Positions 1 to 8,954 of a DNA stretch of 64,000 bases are shown here, in pieces. The notes under the pieces were generated by a model. That model was not told the origin of the DNA. It did no database searches and saw nothing but the letters and a program-made list of their open reading frames with translations. Each line of letters starts with the position of its first letter. Position 1 is the stretch's first letter. The stretch is from contig NZ_JNJP01000002.1 in assembly GCF_000701705.1 (NCBI RefSeq), positions 1 to 64,000 on the forward strand, read 5' to 3'. The DNA is from Bilophila wadsworthia ATCC 49260. GTDB lineage: Bacteria; Desulfobacterota; Desulfovibrionia; Desulfovibrionales; Desulfovibrionaceae. Both the position numbers and the translations under genes were made by a program.

Positions 1-6
1 GGGGTT

Positions 7-60
7 TGGGGAGGGGGGAGGGAAGCCCTTCTGAAGAAGGGGTTCCCTCCCCCCTCCCCA
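7..60 (-). terminator. Long perfect hairpin downstream of narG
   Basis: Two 18-base arms (positions 7-24 and 43-60) are exact reverse complements, and an inner stem CCCTTC/GAAGGG closes on a TGAA loop. It starts 4 bases after the narG stop, so it most likely ends the narG transcript although no T-run follows. The same architecture (GA/GG-rich arms closing on a TTCTTCAGAA-like loop) recurs at 25260-25302 and 41496-41539, so it may be a family of dispersed terminator-like elements. Confidence 0.7.
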
Positions 61-64
61 ATCT

Positions 65-3000
65 TCAAAACCTCACATCCCCCTGCACCTTCCGCACGAC
101 GACGAACTCGTCGCGCTGACAGCCGGTCGGACCGTAGTAGTTGAAGAAATAGGAAAGCTGCCCGTACCCGCCGATCATCTGGGTCGGCTTGACGAGAGGC
201 CGGGTGAGGCTGTTGTGCGTGCCGCCGCGCGTTCCGGAAAGCGGCGAAAGCGGCACGTTGACGGTACGCTCCTGCGCATGATGGATGTATGTCTTGCCAT
301 GCGGGATACGATGGCTCACCACCGCGCGGCCCATGAACACGCCGTTCGCGTTGAAACACTCCAGCCAGTCGTTGTCGGCAATGCCCGCAGAGGCCGCATC
401 GTCGTTGTTCAGCCAGATCTCCCCACCGCCACGGGACAACTCGCGCATGATGTGGTTGTCCGAATAGGAGGAATGGATCGACCACTTGCTGTGCGGCGAC
501 AGGAAGTTGAGCACCAGATCCTTGTCCGTTCGCGGAATGCGCGGTCCGGAGATCTCGCCTATGGCCGCGAGGGACAGCGGCGGACGGTACACGGGCAGGG
601 ACTCGCCGAGGCCGCGCATCCATTCGTGATCCATGTAGAAGTGCTGGCGCCCCGTGAGCGTGTGGAACGGCACCAGCCGCTGCACGTTCAATTCGAAGGG
701 CGCGTAGGTCCGGCCGTGGACTTCAATGCCGCTCCAGTTCGGGCTGGTGAAACCCTTTGTGGGACGGGCCGTGATGCCCTCAAAGGTCAAATGCTGATCC
801 TGCACCGGGCGGGAAAGATCGTTGAGCTTGAAACCGGTCTGCTTTTCCAGCCCGGCCCACGAGCGCACCCCCACATCGCCATTGCTTTCCGGGGACAGGG
901 CCAGCATGATTTCACAGGCGTCCTTGGCGTTGTCGATGCGGGGCATACCTTCGCTGACGCCCGGCTCGGAAACCACGCCGAGACGCGCCTTAAGCTGTTC
1001 GTATTCCGGCGCGCACGACCACGACACACCCTTCGCGCCCACGCCGCCGGGCTTGGCGACGTTGGGGCCGAGCGCGGAGTACATCTTGTAGATGTCGGGA
1101 TAGGGCCGCTCCACGACCTTGAGATTAAACATCGTCTTGCCGGGTACGGGTTCCGCGTCGCCCCTGCGCCAGTCTCGGACCTCGCCGAAGGGCTGGCCTA
1201 TCTCGCCGGGGGTGTCGTGCAGGAGCGCCGTCGCCACCATGTCCTTGCGGACGCCGAGATGCTTGCCCGCCAGTTCGGAGAACTTCTGGGCGATGGCCTT
1301 GAACTGATCCCAGTTGGTCCGGGCTTCCCACGCGGGGTCGGTCGCCGGATTGAAGGGATGGATGAACGGATGCATGTCCGTCGAGGACAGGTCGTGGTAT
1401 TCGTACCAGTGCGCCGCCGGGAGCACGATGTCGGAATAGACGCATGTCGTGCTCATGCGGATTTCGGACGTCACCATGAGGTCCAGCTTGCCGCCGCCCA
1501 CGCCTTCCGGGGAATCCGGCTCGGGCGTGGTGCGGATGGTTTCAGGCTGGCGGGCCTCCTCGCCGAGGAAGGAACTTTCGGTGCCGAGCAGATACTTGAG
1601 GAAGTATTCATGCCCCTTGACGTTGGAGCCAAGCGGATTGGCACGCCAAAAGACCATGACGCGGGGCACGTTGGCGGGATCGTCTGGCGCGTCCACGGAC
1701 AGCTCGAGATCCCCGGACTTGAGGCGTTCGAGGGTATGGGCCACGATCTCCTCATTGGAAGCCGCCCCGGCCTTGGCCGCCTTTTCGCAGGTTTCGAGGG
1801 AATTTTCCTTGAACTGCGGGTAGAACGGCAGCCAGCCGAGCCGCACGGCAAGGGCGTTGCAGTCCGCCGGATGGTCGGGGAGGCTCCCCTTGCGGTCTGG
1901 CGGCGTGAGCTTGTCCATGCTGAGAAGCTCGTGACGCCACGAATCGAGCGCGAAATAATAGAACGATGTTCCGTTGTGCAGGCGCGGCGGCCCCATCCAG
2001 TCGCTGCCCACGGTCACGGTGGTCCAACCCGCCAGCGGGCGTACCTTCTCCTGCCCCACGTAGTGCGCCCAGCCCCCGCCGGATACGCCCTGACAGCCGC
2101 AGAGCGTGGTCAGGGAAATCATGGCCCGGTAGGTCACGTCGTTGTTGTACCAGTGGTTGACGCCCGCACCCATGATGATCATGGAACGCCCGCCCGTGCG
2201 CTCGGCGTTGTCCGCGAATTCCCGGGCCACGCGGATCATATCCTCGGCGGGGACGCCTGTGATAGCCTCCTGCCATGCGGGAGTGGCGTAGGCCCGAGCG
2301 TCTTCGTAACCGGACGCCACATCCCCGCCGTGCCCGCGATCGATGGCGAGGCTTGCCGCGAGGATGTCGAACACCGTGGTGACGAGGCGTTCCTGCTGTT
2401 TGCCGTCCGCGCCGGTGACGGCCAGACGGCGCACCGGGACGGCCCCCTTGCGAAGGGACGGCTGGCCTTCAAAAAAGACGGGGAACGCGGCAAGCTTCCA
2501 TTCCGTCTCATCGCCGAGATCCGCATAACTGAGGACCGGATCGAGATCGGCGCGGTCGTAGCAGTCGCGCATCTCAAGGTTCCAGGTCCCTTCTTCGCCG
2601 TAACGGGACCCGATGGAGCCGTTGGGCACGGCCGGGCCCTTGCGGGTACGGTCGTGGATCACAAATTTCCATTCCGGGTTGTTGCCGCCGAGCCCCAGAT
2701 CCGAAGCGCGTACGCAGCGGCCCGGCGTAAGCACGGTTTCGCCGTCCCGTTCCTCTTCATCGAGGAACAGCAGGAACGGCAGGTCCGTGAAGCGCTTGGC
2801 GTAATCCTCAAAATACGGCACGCGACGATCGAGATAAAATTCTTTCAGGACGACATGGTCCATCGCCATGGCCAGTGCGCCGTCCGTACCCGCGCGTACG
2901 GGCAGCCAATGGTCGGCGAACTTGGTGAAGTCGGCGTAGTCCGGGGAAATCGCGGCAATTTTAGTGCCCCGATACCGGGCCTCGACATAGAAGTGGGCGT

Positions 3001-3814
3001 CCGGCGTGCGGGTCTGAGGCAGGTTGGAACCCCACGAGATGATGTAGCCCGCGTTGTACCAGTCCGCGCTCTCGGGCACGTCTGTCTGCTCGCCCCAAAT
3101 CTGCGGGGAGGCCGGGGGCAGGTCGCAGTACCAGTCATAGAAGCTGACCATACTCGCGCCGAGCATGGACAGGAACCGCGCCCCGGATGCGAAGCTGGTC
3201 ATGGACATGGCGGGCAGCGGCGTGAAGCCGAAAATACGGTCCGGGCCATGTTTTTTGATGGTGGAAATGAGCGAGGCTGCGATGATCTCGGACGCCTCAT
3301 CCCACGAGAAGCGGACAAAACCGCCCTTCCCCCGCGCCTGCTGGTAGACCTTGCGCTTGGCCGGATCGGACTGGATGGCCTCCCAAGCGGCTACGGGATC
3401 GTTGTTGTTGGCCTGTTTCGCGGCTTTCCACATTTCGAGCAGCTTGCCGCGGATATACGGATACTTCACGCGCAACGGGCTGTAGACGTACCACGAGGCC
3501 GAGACGCCGCGAGGGCAGCCGCGAGGCTCGTAGTCGGGGAAATCGGGGTGAGGCGTGGGATAGTCGGTCTTTTGGGCCTCCCACACGATGATCCCGTCCT
3601 TGACGAACACATCGAAAGAACAGGACCCCGTACAGTTGACCCCGTGGGTGGAACGCACCACCTTGTCGTGCTGCCAGCGCCGCCGATAGTAGTCTTCCCA
3701 CGAACGGCCGCCCTGCCGCTCTTCATAAGGATGGTGGGCATTCTCGAAATTGTGAGCCAGTTCTCTGGCCCGCTGGCCGAAGTACCTGAGCGTTCGAGAG
3801 TTGAGGAAACGCAT
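65..3814 (-). CDS. narG: Respiratory nitrate reductase catalytic (alpha) subunit NarG
   Basis: This 1249-residue protein is the size of E. coli NarG (1247 aa). It is the molybdo-bis-MGD subunit that reduces nitrate to nitrite at the cytoplasmic face of the membrane. The N-terminal [4Fe-4S] ligand set is visible as His57, Cys61, Cys65 and Cys100, the same spacing as in NarG. The YDWYCDLPPASP segment carries the Asp expected to ligate molybdenum. The start has an AAGGAGG site 5-6 bases upstream. narG is usually followed immediately by narH, but here a 54-nt hairpin begins 4 bases after the stop and only 60 bp of window remain, so narHJI cannot be seen. A GAF/Fis-type regulator gene lies just upstream on the same strand. 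Full length, no frameshift; family call is very secure. Confidence 0.96.
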   Translation of the reverse strand: MRFLNSRTLRYFGQRARELAHNFENAHHPYEERQGGRSWEDYYRRRWQHDKVVRSTHGVNCTGSCSFDVFVKDGIIVWEAQKTDYPTPHPDFPDYEPRGCPRGVSASWYVYSPLRVKYPYIRGKLLEMWKAAKQANNNDPVAAWEAIQSDPAKRKVYQQARGKGGFVRFSWDEASEIIAASLISTIKKHGPDRIFGFTPLPAMSMTSFASGARFLSMLGASMVSFYDWYCDLPPASPQIWGEQTDVPESADWYNAGYIISWGSNLPQTRTPDAHFYVEARYRGTKIAAISPDYADFTKFADHWLPVRAGTDGALAMAMDHVVLKEFYLDRRVPYFEDYAKRFTDLPFLLFLDEEERDGETVLTPGRCVRASDLGLGGNNPEWKFVIHDRTRKGPAVPNGSIGSRYGEEGTWNLEMRDCYDRADLDPVLSYADLGDETEWKLAAFPVFFEGQPSLRKGAVPVRRLAVTGADGKQQERLVTTVFDILAASLAIDRGHGGDVASGYEDARAYATPAWQEAITGVPAEDMIRVAREFADNAERTGGRSMIIMGAGVNHWYNNDVTYRAMISLTTLCGCQGVSGGGWAHYVGQEKVRPLAGWTTVTVGSDWMGPPRLHNGTSFYYFALDSWRHELLSMDKLTPPDRKGSLPDHPADCNALAVRLGWLPFYPQFKENSLETCEKAAKAGAASNEEIVAHTLERLKSGDLELSVDAPDDPANVPRVMVFWRANPLGSNVKGHEYFLKYLLGTESSFLGEEARQPETIRTTPEPDSPEGVGGGKLDLMVTSEIRMSTTCVYSDIVLPAAHWYEYHDLSSTDMHPFIHPFNPATDPAWEARTNWDQFKAIAQKFSELAGKHLGVRKDMVATALLHDTPGEIGQPFGEVRDWRRGDAEPVPGKTMFNLKVVERPYPDIYKMYSALGPNVAKPGGVGAKGVSWSCAPEYEQLKARLGVVSEPGVSEGMPRIDNAKDACEIMLALSPESNGDVGVRSWAGLEKQTGFKLNDLSRPVQDQHLTFEGITARPTKGFTSPNWSGIEVHGRTYAPFELNVQRLVPFHTLTGRQHFYMDHEWMRGLGESLPVYRPPLSLAAIGEISGPRIPRTDKDLVLNFLSPHSKWSIHSSYSDNHIMRELSRGGGEIWLNNDDAASAGIADNDWLECFNANGVFMGRAVVSHRIPHGKTYIHHAQERTVNVPLSPLSGTRGGTHNSLTRPLVKPTQMIGGYGQLSYFFNYYGPTGCQRDEFVVVRKVQGDVRF

Positions 3815-3818
3815 GAAG

Positions 3819-3872
3819 CCTCCTTGGACAATCGTGTCTTTTCAGAAGATTGTAGAAGGAGGGCCTCCACTT
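3819..3872 (-). repeat. Leader hairpin repeat, copy A (narG 5' UTR)
   Basis: Immediately upstream of narG, and overlapping its ribosome binding site, is a hairpin with arms ACAATC and GATTGT. About 50 bp of this segment is closely similar to 7846-7894 downstream of the first hybrid kinase, sharing CTCCTTGG, CAATCGT, TTTCAGA and GATTG in the same order. It could be a regulatory leader or a small dispersed repeat. Confidence 0.5.
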
Positions 3873-3932
3873 GCAATGAGTATCATACAGCGGCCAGCGC
3901 CGTAGAACCATGCGGCGGCGGCTCCGTAGGGC

Positions 3933-4697
3933 TCAGTCCCCGGCCTTGAAATAGGCTTTGGGGTTTACGCCGAGCTTGCGAAGCTTGGAGACAAGGGTAC
4001 TGGCTGGAATCCCCAGTATTCTGGCGGCGCCGCGCGGGCCGCTGACCCTGCCCCGCGTGTATGCGAGGACATGATGGATGTATGAAGTCGTCACTTCCTC
4101 CAGCATCATGGAGGGGGCCTCCGCTCCATTGAACGTTTGCCCGGCGGCAAGAGGCGGAAACGCGGAAAGCGGCGACTCGCTTCTCCTCTGCAAAAGAACC
4201 GTGAGGGCGTTCGCCAAAGGGATGCGAAGGCTCTCGCAAATCTGAAGATGCTCTTCCGTGTATTTGTTTTTGCCTATCGCCGAGATGGAAATATAAAAAC
4301 AGTGCAGGAAGCTATCGTCGACGAGCAGGGGAAAGAAGATGGAAGTCTCCTCCGCCATATGCAACATCGTGAAAACACGGGTGCGGGATGTGCCGTCTTT
4401 TGAGGAAAGGATACTGGCTTTGTATTTATCTCCCGAACAATCGGGATCAAGGTACAGTTCATAGACGAGCGCATCAGGGATAGTCACTACTCTGGGAGGA
4501 GAAAAGACTGTCTTATTAACAGCATAGTGCGCGAGTTGCGTAATGTGGTTGGTATCGAATTCCCTGACGACCAGCGAGGCCACGGGCATAAACTGGACGA
4601 AAAACGTCGCCAAAAACGACGCGTACCCGTCCAGTGTAACATTTTTGAGGGCTTGTTCCAGCAATAGGTGCAAAGCGCTTTCCGGATCGAACTTCAT
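3933..4697 (-). CDS. GAF-like sensor protein with Fis-type HTH, lacking an AAA+ domain
   Basis: This is a protein of about 254 residues. The N-terminal two thirds read as a GAF-like sensory domain. The C-terminal ~45 residues (RGAARILGIPASTLVSKLRK) form a Fis/HTH_8-type DNA-binding helix-turn-helix like the C-terminus of FhlA-type sigma-54 activators. The central AAA+ ATPase module that family needs to open sigma-54 promoters is absent, with no Walker A or GAFTGA motif. It may therefore act as a conventional DNA-binding activator or repressor. It lies directly upstream of and co-directional with narG (118 bp between the stop and the narG start), so narG control is a reasonable inference. The ATG at 4697 with AAAAGG upstream is chosen; a GTG start at 4745 preceded by AAAGGG would add 16 residues and is almost as plausible. 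Confidence 0.75.
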   Translation of the reverse strand: MKFDPESALHLLLEQALKNVTLDGYASFLATFFVQFMPVASLVVREFDTNHITQLAHYAVNKTVFSPPRVVTIPDALVYELYLDPDCSGDKYKASILSSKDGTSRTRVFTMLHMAEETSIFFPLLVDDSFLHCFYISISAIGKNKYTEEHLQICESLRIPLANALTVLLQRRSESPLSAFPPLAAGQTFNGAEAPSMMLEEVTTSYIHHVLAYTRGRVSGPRGAARILGIPASTLVSKLRKLGVNPKAYFKAGD

Positions 4698-4745
4698 AGA
4701 TGCCTTTTCTGGGATGCGATTCCTGAACCTGGACAGAAAATCCAC

Positions 4746-5349
4746 GCAGCCCTTTTAGCACTTGGTAGTTTTTTTTCAAAGCATGCCTCAGAGGAGGACA
4801 ATTGTTTTTTTGCTCTGACAAAAAAAGTATCTGTATATCGTTAAAAATAGATGCTCCGGCGACGGGTTCTCCGGGAGGCAGTACCGACATGTCCATGTCA
4901 GAGGTGAGCCGTGTTCAGGGCTGCCATTACGATATAGCGAATAAAACAAATTACCTCCTTGGCTCTACCCCAACAAGCGGAAGATTTGGGACCTTTTGAT
5001 CGGATATATCGGTTGTTCAAAAAAGATATATTCAGAATTCTTTTTTTTATTTGCGATAAACATTTTTAGGCAAATGTACATAATTAGCACTTGATTATTT
5101 TTATTTTAACAAAATTTTTATGTATAAAAACGATTTTTTGATCAGGAAATATTTTCCCCATAACGGTCAAATGCGGCACAGTTTGACACATCCTCAGAGG
5201 TATTGCATAGTAGTAAATTATAATAAAGAATAATGCATATCATGTGCTTGATATGAAACCTGTTTTATATTGGCAACGTATTTTTTTCCATCAAAAAAGC
5301 ATACGCAAAACACAAGGCTGTTTTGAGAGTTCATTGAGGAGATCTATTC
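4746..5349. other. AT-rich divergent intergenic region
   Basis: Roughly 600 bp between the minus-strand regulator and the plus-strand kinase. It is much richer in A+T than its surroundings and has no credible ORF. A possible sigma-70 promoter towards the kinase is TTGACA at 5183-5188 with CATAGT 17 bp downstream (weak); TATAAT also occurs at 5219-5224. It holds the palindrome listed separately at 5236-5255. Confidence 0.5.
5236..5255. promoter_or_regulatory. Perfect palindrome, candidate operator upstream of hybrid kinase
   Basis: CATATCA-N6-TGATATG is a perfect 7-bp inverted repeat about 95 bp upstream of the kinase start. The form resembles dimeric CRP/FNR-family sites but matches neither consensus exactly. 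The binding protein is unknown. Confidence 0.45.
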
Positions 5350-7752
5350 ATGGAATATGATGCATTAAAACAGCCTGACCGGATTACCCATGAATACAAC
5401 ATGCTGATGAGTTCCATGCACGTCAGCGTGGGGAAACATTTGCTTGATCCCTATTTTACAGTGATCTGGGCCAACGATTTTTTTTATGAAAAAACGGGGT
5501 ATGGCCGCGAAGAGTATGAAGCAACCTTCCATAACCATGTCAGCGAGTATTATTCAGCCTTTCCCGACGTCTATGAAACCATGGGGAAATTCATCAAAAC
5601 GGCTCTGAAACATGGCGAACCGTCTTATGAGTTTGTTTGCCCGATGCCCGTGAAGGGCGGCAGCCGTATATGGATCAAAGTCGTCGGGACTTTTACGAAA
5701 GAGACGGTGGACGGTATCCCTGTTATCTACAGCGTGTTCACCGATATCACGGATCTCGTACAGGCACAGACGGAAAAAAGCATCACCTATGACAATCTGC
5801 CCGGTTTTATAGCCAAATTCCAAATCCGGGCGGGATGTGCTCAGGAACGCTTTACCTTCCTTGATGCCAATGACCGCTTCATCGACTTTTTCGGTGCGCT
5901 GGCGGCGGGCGATGCCACGTACTCTTTGGTCAACTGGGATTCCGCGCGCAACCAGCAGGCCCTGAACGAACACTACCCGGCCATGCGGGAAGGCAAGCCG
6001 GTGCATTTCACCGTTCAAGCGAAGACGTTACAAAACGATGACGCATGGTTGCAGCTCAACGGGGACTGCATCGACGTCATACAGGGCGATCCCGTGTACC
6101 TCTTCATCTACATTGACATCACGGATATCACCGAGCAGAAGGTACTCCAGAAGAAGCTGGAGGAGCGTTCGGAGCTGCTGCGCAACGCCCTGGAAATGGC
6201 GGAACGGGCCAACCGGGCCAAGTCCGATTTTCTCTCGCGCATGTCCCACGACATACGCACCCCCATGAACGCGATCATGGGGATGCTCTCCATCGCCAAA
6301 GAATCGTGGGATGACCCCGATCGGGTGCGGGACTGTCTGGATAAAGTGGAAAACTCCGCCAGATTTCTGCTCGCGCTCATCAACGATATCTTGGATATGT
6401 CCAAAATCGAGAGCGGGAAAGCGATATTAAAGAAAAAAGCCTTCGACTTTGCGGCATTCACACGAAACCTCGCCGCCATGTTTTATGGCCAGGCCGAAAA
6501 AAAACAGGTACGCTTTCAGGTCCTGCTTGGGCGGAACCTGGCTGAAGCCTATGCGGGGGATGAGCTCAAACTGAACCAGATCCTCATCAACCTGCTCGGC
6601 AATGCGATCAAGTTTACGGAACCGGGCGGCAGCGTACTGCTTTCGGTACAGGAGGATAAACGCTCAAACAAGGCATCGGAACTCGTCTTTACCGTCACGG
6701 ATACCGGTATCGGCATGGAAAAGTCTTTCCTCAAGAAAATATTCGAGCCGTTTGAGCAGGATTCGCAGCAAAGGAGCAATCAGGGCGGTTCCGGGCTCGG
6801 TTTGTCCATCGCCGAAAAGTATGCCCGCATGATGAACGGCGGCATCGAGGTGGACAGCGCTCCCGGCAAAGGCAGCACGTTCGTCGCCCGTGTCTGGCTG
6901 GAAAACGACGAGGCGCAGGCCCCGGTTTCATTGGAGGAACGTTTCCGGCACCTTAAGGCTCTTGTCGTCGATGCTGATGCCGAAGAGCTCGAATACACCT
7001 GCTCGCTCTTGTTCCGGTTCGGAGTGGCCGCTGAGGGCTTCGCTTCCGGCGATATGGCACTGGAGCGGCTGGATGCGGCGGTACGGCAGGGCGAATCCGA
7101 TATAATCGTACTGGTGGACTGGGGAAACGCCCGGCCAGCCTCCGACGCATTGATCCGGCAAATACGGAAAAGCGTTGAGGAGAACGGGCCGGTCATCGCT
7201 GTTGCGGCCTACGACTGGAGCGCGATCAAGGTGAAAGCCCTTGAGGCAGGAGCCGACGTATTCCTGCAAAAACCGCTGTTCGCTTCGACATTATACGATC
7301 TTTTGCTTTCCCTGACGCAGGACAGGCCCCTTGCGTGCGACGCGAATCCAGAGGAGGGGTTCGACGGCGAACGCGTGCTGCTGGTGGAAGACAATGCTCT
7401 CAACCTGGAAATCGCGGTGACCCTCCTGACCACGCGTAAACTGCAAGTGGACACGGCCCGGAACGGCCAAGAGGCCGTGGAGAAATTCCGCGGCAGCGAA
7501 GCCGGATATTACCTTGCCATCCTCATGGATATCCAAATGCCGATCATGGACGGCCTTGAGGCCACCCGGCGCATCCGTTCTCTGGCACATGATGATGCGG
7601 AGAGGATACCCATCATAGCCATGTCGGCCGATGCCTTCGAAGATGACGTGGAAAAATCACTGGAATCGGGGATGAACGCCCATATTTCAAAGCCGGTGGA
7701 TATCCCGGCCCTGTTCACGACCCTGCGGCAGATAAAAGACAAGCGGGCCTGA
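5350..7752 (+). CDS. Cytoplasmic hybrid histidine kinase (PAS-PAS-HisKA-HATPase-REC-REC)
   Basis: An 800-residue sensor kinase with no obvious membrane segment. Two PAS-like domains occupy roughly residues 15-135 and 145-265, followed by a short coiled coil. The HisKA H-box SHDIRTPMN puts the phospho-accepting histidine at His300. The HATPase_c domain has a GxGLGLSI G-box near residues 478-486. Two receiver domains follow: the first, about 535-655, keeps a candidate Asp (D590) and the QKP lysine; the second, about 675-795, is canonical with Asp727 in LMDIQMPIMDG. The start is supported by GAGGAG 8 bases upstream. No output regulator is adjacent, so the partner is unknown; the signal is probably intracellular (redox or small ligand). 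Confidence 0.92.
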   Translation: MEYDALKQPDRITHEYNMLMSSMHVSVGKHLLDPYFTVIWANDFFYEKTGYGREEYEATFHNHVSEYYSAFPDVYETMGKFIKTALKHGEPSYEFVCPMPVKGGSRIWIKVVGTFTKETVDGIPVIYSVFTDITDLVQAQTEKSITYDNLPGFIAKFQIRAGCAQERFTFLDANDRFIDFFGALAAGDATYSLVNWDSARNQQALNEHYPAMREGKPVHFTVQAKTLQNDDAWLQLNGDCIDVIQGDPVYLFIYIDITDITEQKVLQKKLEERSELLRNALEMAERANRAKSDFLSRMSHDIRTPMNAIMGMLSIAKESWDDPDRVRDCLDKVENSARFLLALINDILDMSKIESGKAILKKKAFDFAAFTRNLAAMFYGQAEKKQVRFQVLLGRNLAEAYAGDELKLNQILINLLGNAIKFTEPGGSVLLSVQEDKRSNKASELVFTVTDTGIGMEKSFLKKIFEPFEQDSQQRSNQGGSGLGLSIAEKYARMMNGGIEVDSAPGKGSTFVARVWLENDEAQAPVSLEERFRHLKALVVDADAEELEYTCSLLFRFGVAAEGFASGDMALERLDAAVRQGESDIIVLVDWGNARPASDALIRQIRKSVEENGPVIAVAAYDWSAIKVKALEAGADVFLQKPLFASTLYDLLLSLTQDRPLACDANPEEGFDGERVLLVEDNALNLEIAVTLLTTRKLQVDTARNGQEAVEKFRGSEAGYYLAILMDIQMPIMDGLEATRRIRSLAHDDAERIPIIAMSADAFEDDVEKSLESGMNAHISKPVDIPALFTTLRQIKDKRA

Positions 7753-8630
7753 TACGGACGCCCTCTTGTCAGCGCCGATGCTGTAAAGGCTTTGTCCTCA
7801 TATAACAGCCGAGGCGAAATCCTGCCAGCAAAGAACCGCCCGAAAACTCCTTGGCAATCGTATCGTTTCAGATGATTGCAGGCGGTGAGCCTCTGCGCGG
7901 GCACCAGTTTCTTCTCCTTCGATTCAATCGCGGAGCCTATACCCAACGGGGCCGACCGAGCGGGGACATCCGTACCGTGCTGGAATCCACGGACACGGTG
8001 TCGTTTCATGAAGAAGGCCCTCCCAGTCCAGACCAGGGGGCCTCTCCGCGTTTGCCTTCAATACGCCGTTTTTCCCGGTATACCTTATTTATCCGCTACA
8101 GCTTTTAGGGCGGCTGTGGCCTTGTCTCTCCCGCTGGCTTCTCCCGTAAGACCCTATTCCGGGGCTTGCCGTAACGGGAAACGCGCAAACAGGAGCAGTG
8201 CTTTTCCGAAAAAACGAGGACGCCAGGGGTTGCTGGCCGGAAAGCTATCTCGCATTTTTCTTATGAAAAGGAAAAAAGGTATGCGCCCCAAACTAGGTAT
8301 TCAGCATTTTTTTGCCCGGAAACTCTTTTTATCATAGCATTGCGCGTCACATCGTACTAGAGGAAGCCAGCCAATACGACGGAGCTCCCCAAACCATCCG
8401 AACAGCCAATTCCCTCAGACGGAAACGGGAAAAAGCGATCAGACCGACATGCATTGGGGGAAGGATGCTCCGGCCAGCGTCCCGCACGGTCAGCCGTGAG
8501 ACCGTCAGCGCAAGTGCTGATGTTCTTCTATATGGCATATCCTATTGATTATCATGATGAAAGATAATAGACGATCTGTTTTCCGCACTTACAGTATGCT
8601 CATACCATACACAACAACCAGGATGTGACG
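7753..8630. other. Long gap with no supportable gene
   Basis: About 880 bp between the hybrid kinase and a small gene. Open frames here are short, overlap each other and lack good ribosome sites. The segment contains copy B of the leader hairpin repeat (7846-7894). It may hold eroded coding sequence or an untranslated RNA; I cannot tell which. Confidence 0.4.
7846..7894 (-). repeat. Leader hairpin repeat, copy B
   Basis: This copy resembles 3819-3872. On the minus strand it reads as a CAATC/GATTG hairpin followed by CCAAGGAG, exactly where narG has its ribosome binding site, but no start codon follows here. That suggests a repeat element rather than a gene leader. Confidence 0.45.
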
Positions 8631-8831
8631 ATGAAAGATAAAAAAGAACCTATTGTACTCGATCTCGACATTTTCATCCATCTGATGACCAGCGCCTACC
8701 GTGAAGGCTTCAAGGCCGGAGCGGGCAAGAACATTCAGAGACTTGAAAACGACTGTGCCTCCGCCGTGAGCCAATTCCGCTTTGGCATGGCTGACATGCT
8801 CAATGAACCCGAGTCGACCGTACAGCACTAA
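8631..8831 (+). CDS. Small protein of unknown function (66 aa)
   Basis: The ATG at 8631 follows CCAGGA by 7 bases; a GTG at 8625 would add two residues but is spaced worse. The product is a 66-residue, mostly helical-looking, soluble, mixed-charge protein (MKDKKEPIVLDLDIF at the start). No family recognised. It is followed within 10 bp of the stop by a 10-bp-stem hairpin (8841-8866) and then by a strong terminator, so it looks like a discrete single-gene transcript. Its position after an 880-bp non-coding stretch suggests it has its own promoter in that gap. Confidence 0.65.
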   Translation: MKDKKEPIVLDLDIFIHLMTSAYREGFKAGAGKNIQRLENDCASAVSQFRFGMADMLNEPESTVQH

Positions 8832-8876
8832 GCCTCTATCCGGTTTCCTTTCCATGAAGGAAACCGTCCAAATACA

Positions 8877-8914
8877 AACGCCGCCCTGTCCCGAAATCCG
8901 GGAAGGGCGGCGTT
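8877..8914. terminator. Bidirectional terminator between small gene and diguanylate cyclase
   Basis: The stem AACGCCGCCCT/AGGGCGGCGTT has an inner CCCG/CGGG stem and lies between the convergent genes ending at 8831 (+) and 8955 (-). Confidence 0.8.
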
Positions 8915-8954
8915 CTGTAAGGTTTTCAAGCTATTGCCCGGTCTTTACCGGTTC

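Noticed and set aside
215..3949. A 1244-codon open frame on the plus strand opposite narG
   Set aside because: It is an antisense shadow: the minus strand encodes an unmistakable full-length NarG, and the plus-strand product is His/Arg/Gly-rich with no family features.
7851..8337. Overlapping short frames in the gap after the first kinase
   Set aside because: Basic and low-complexity in character, mutually overlapping, with no proper start signals.
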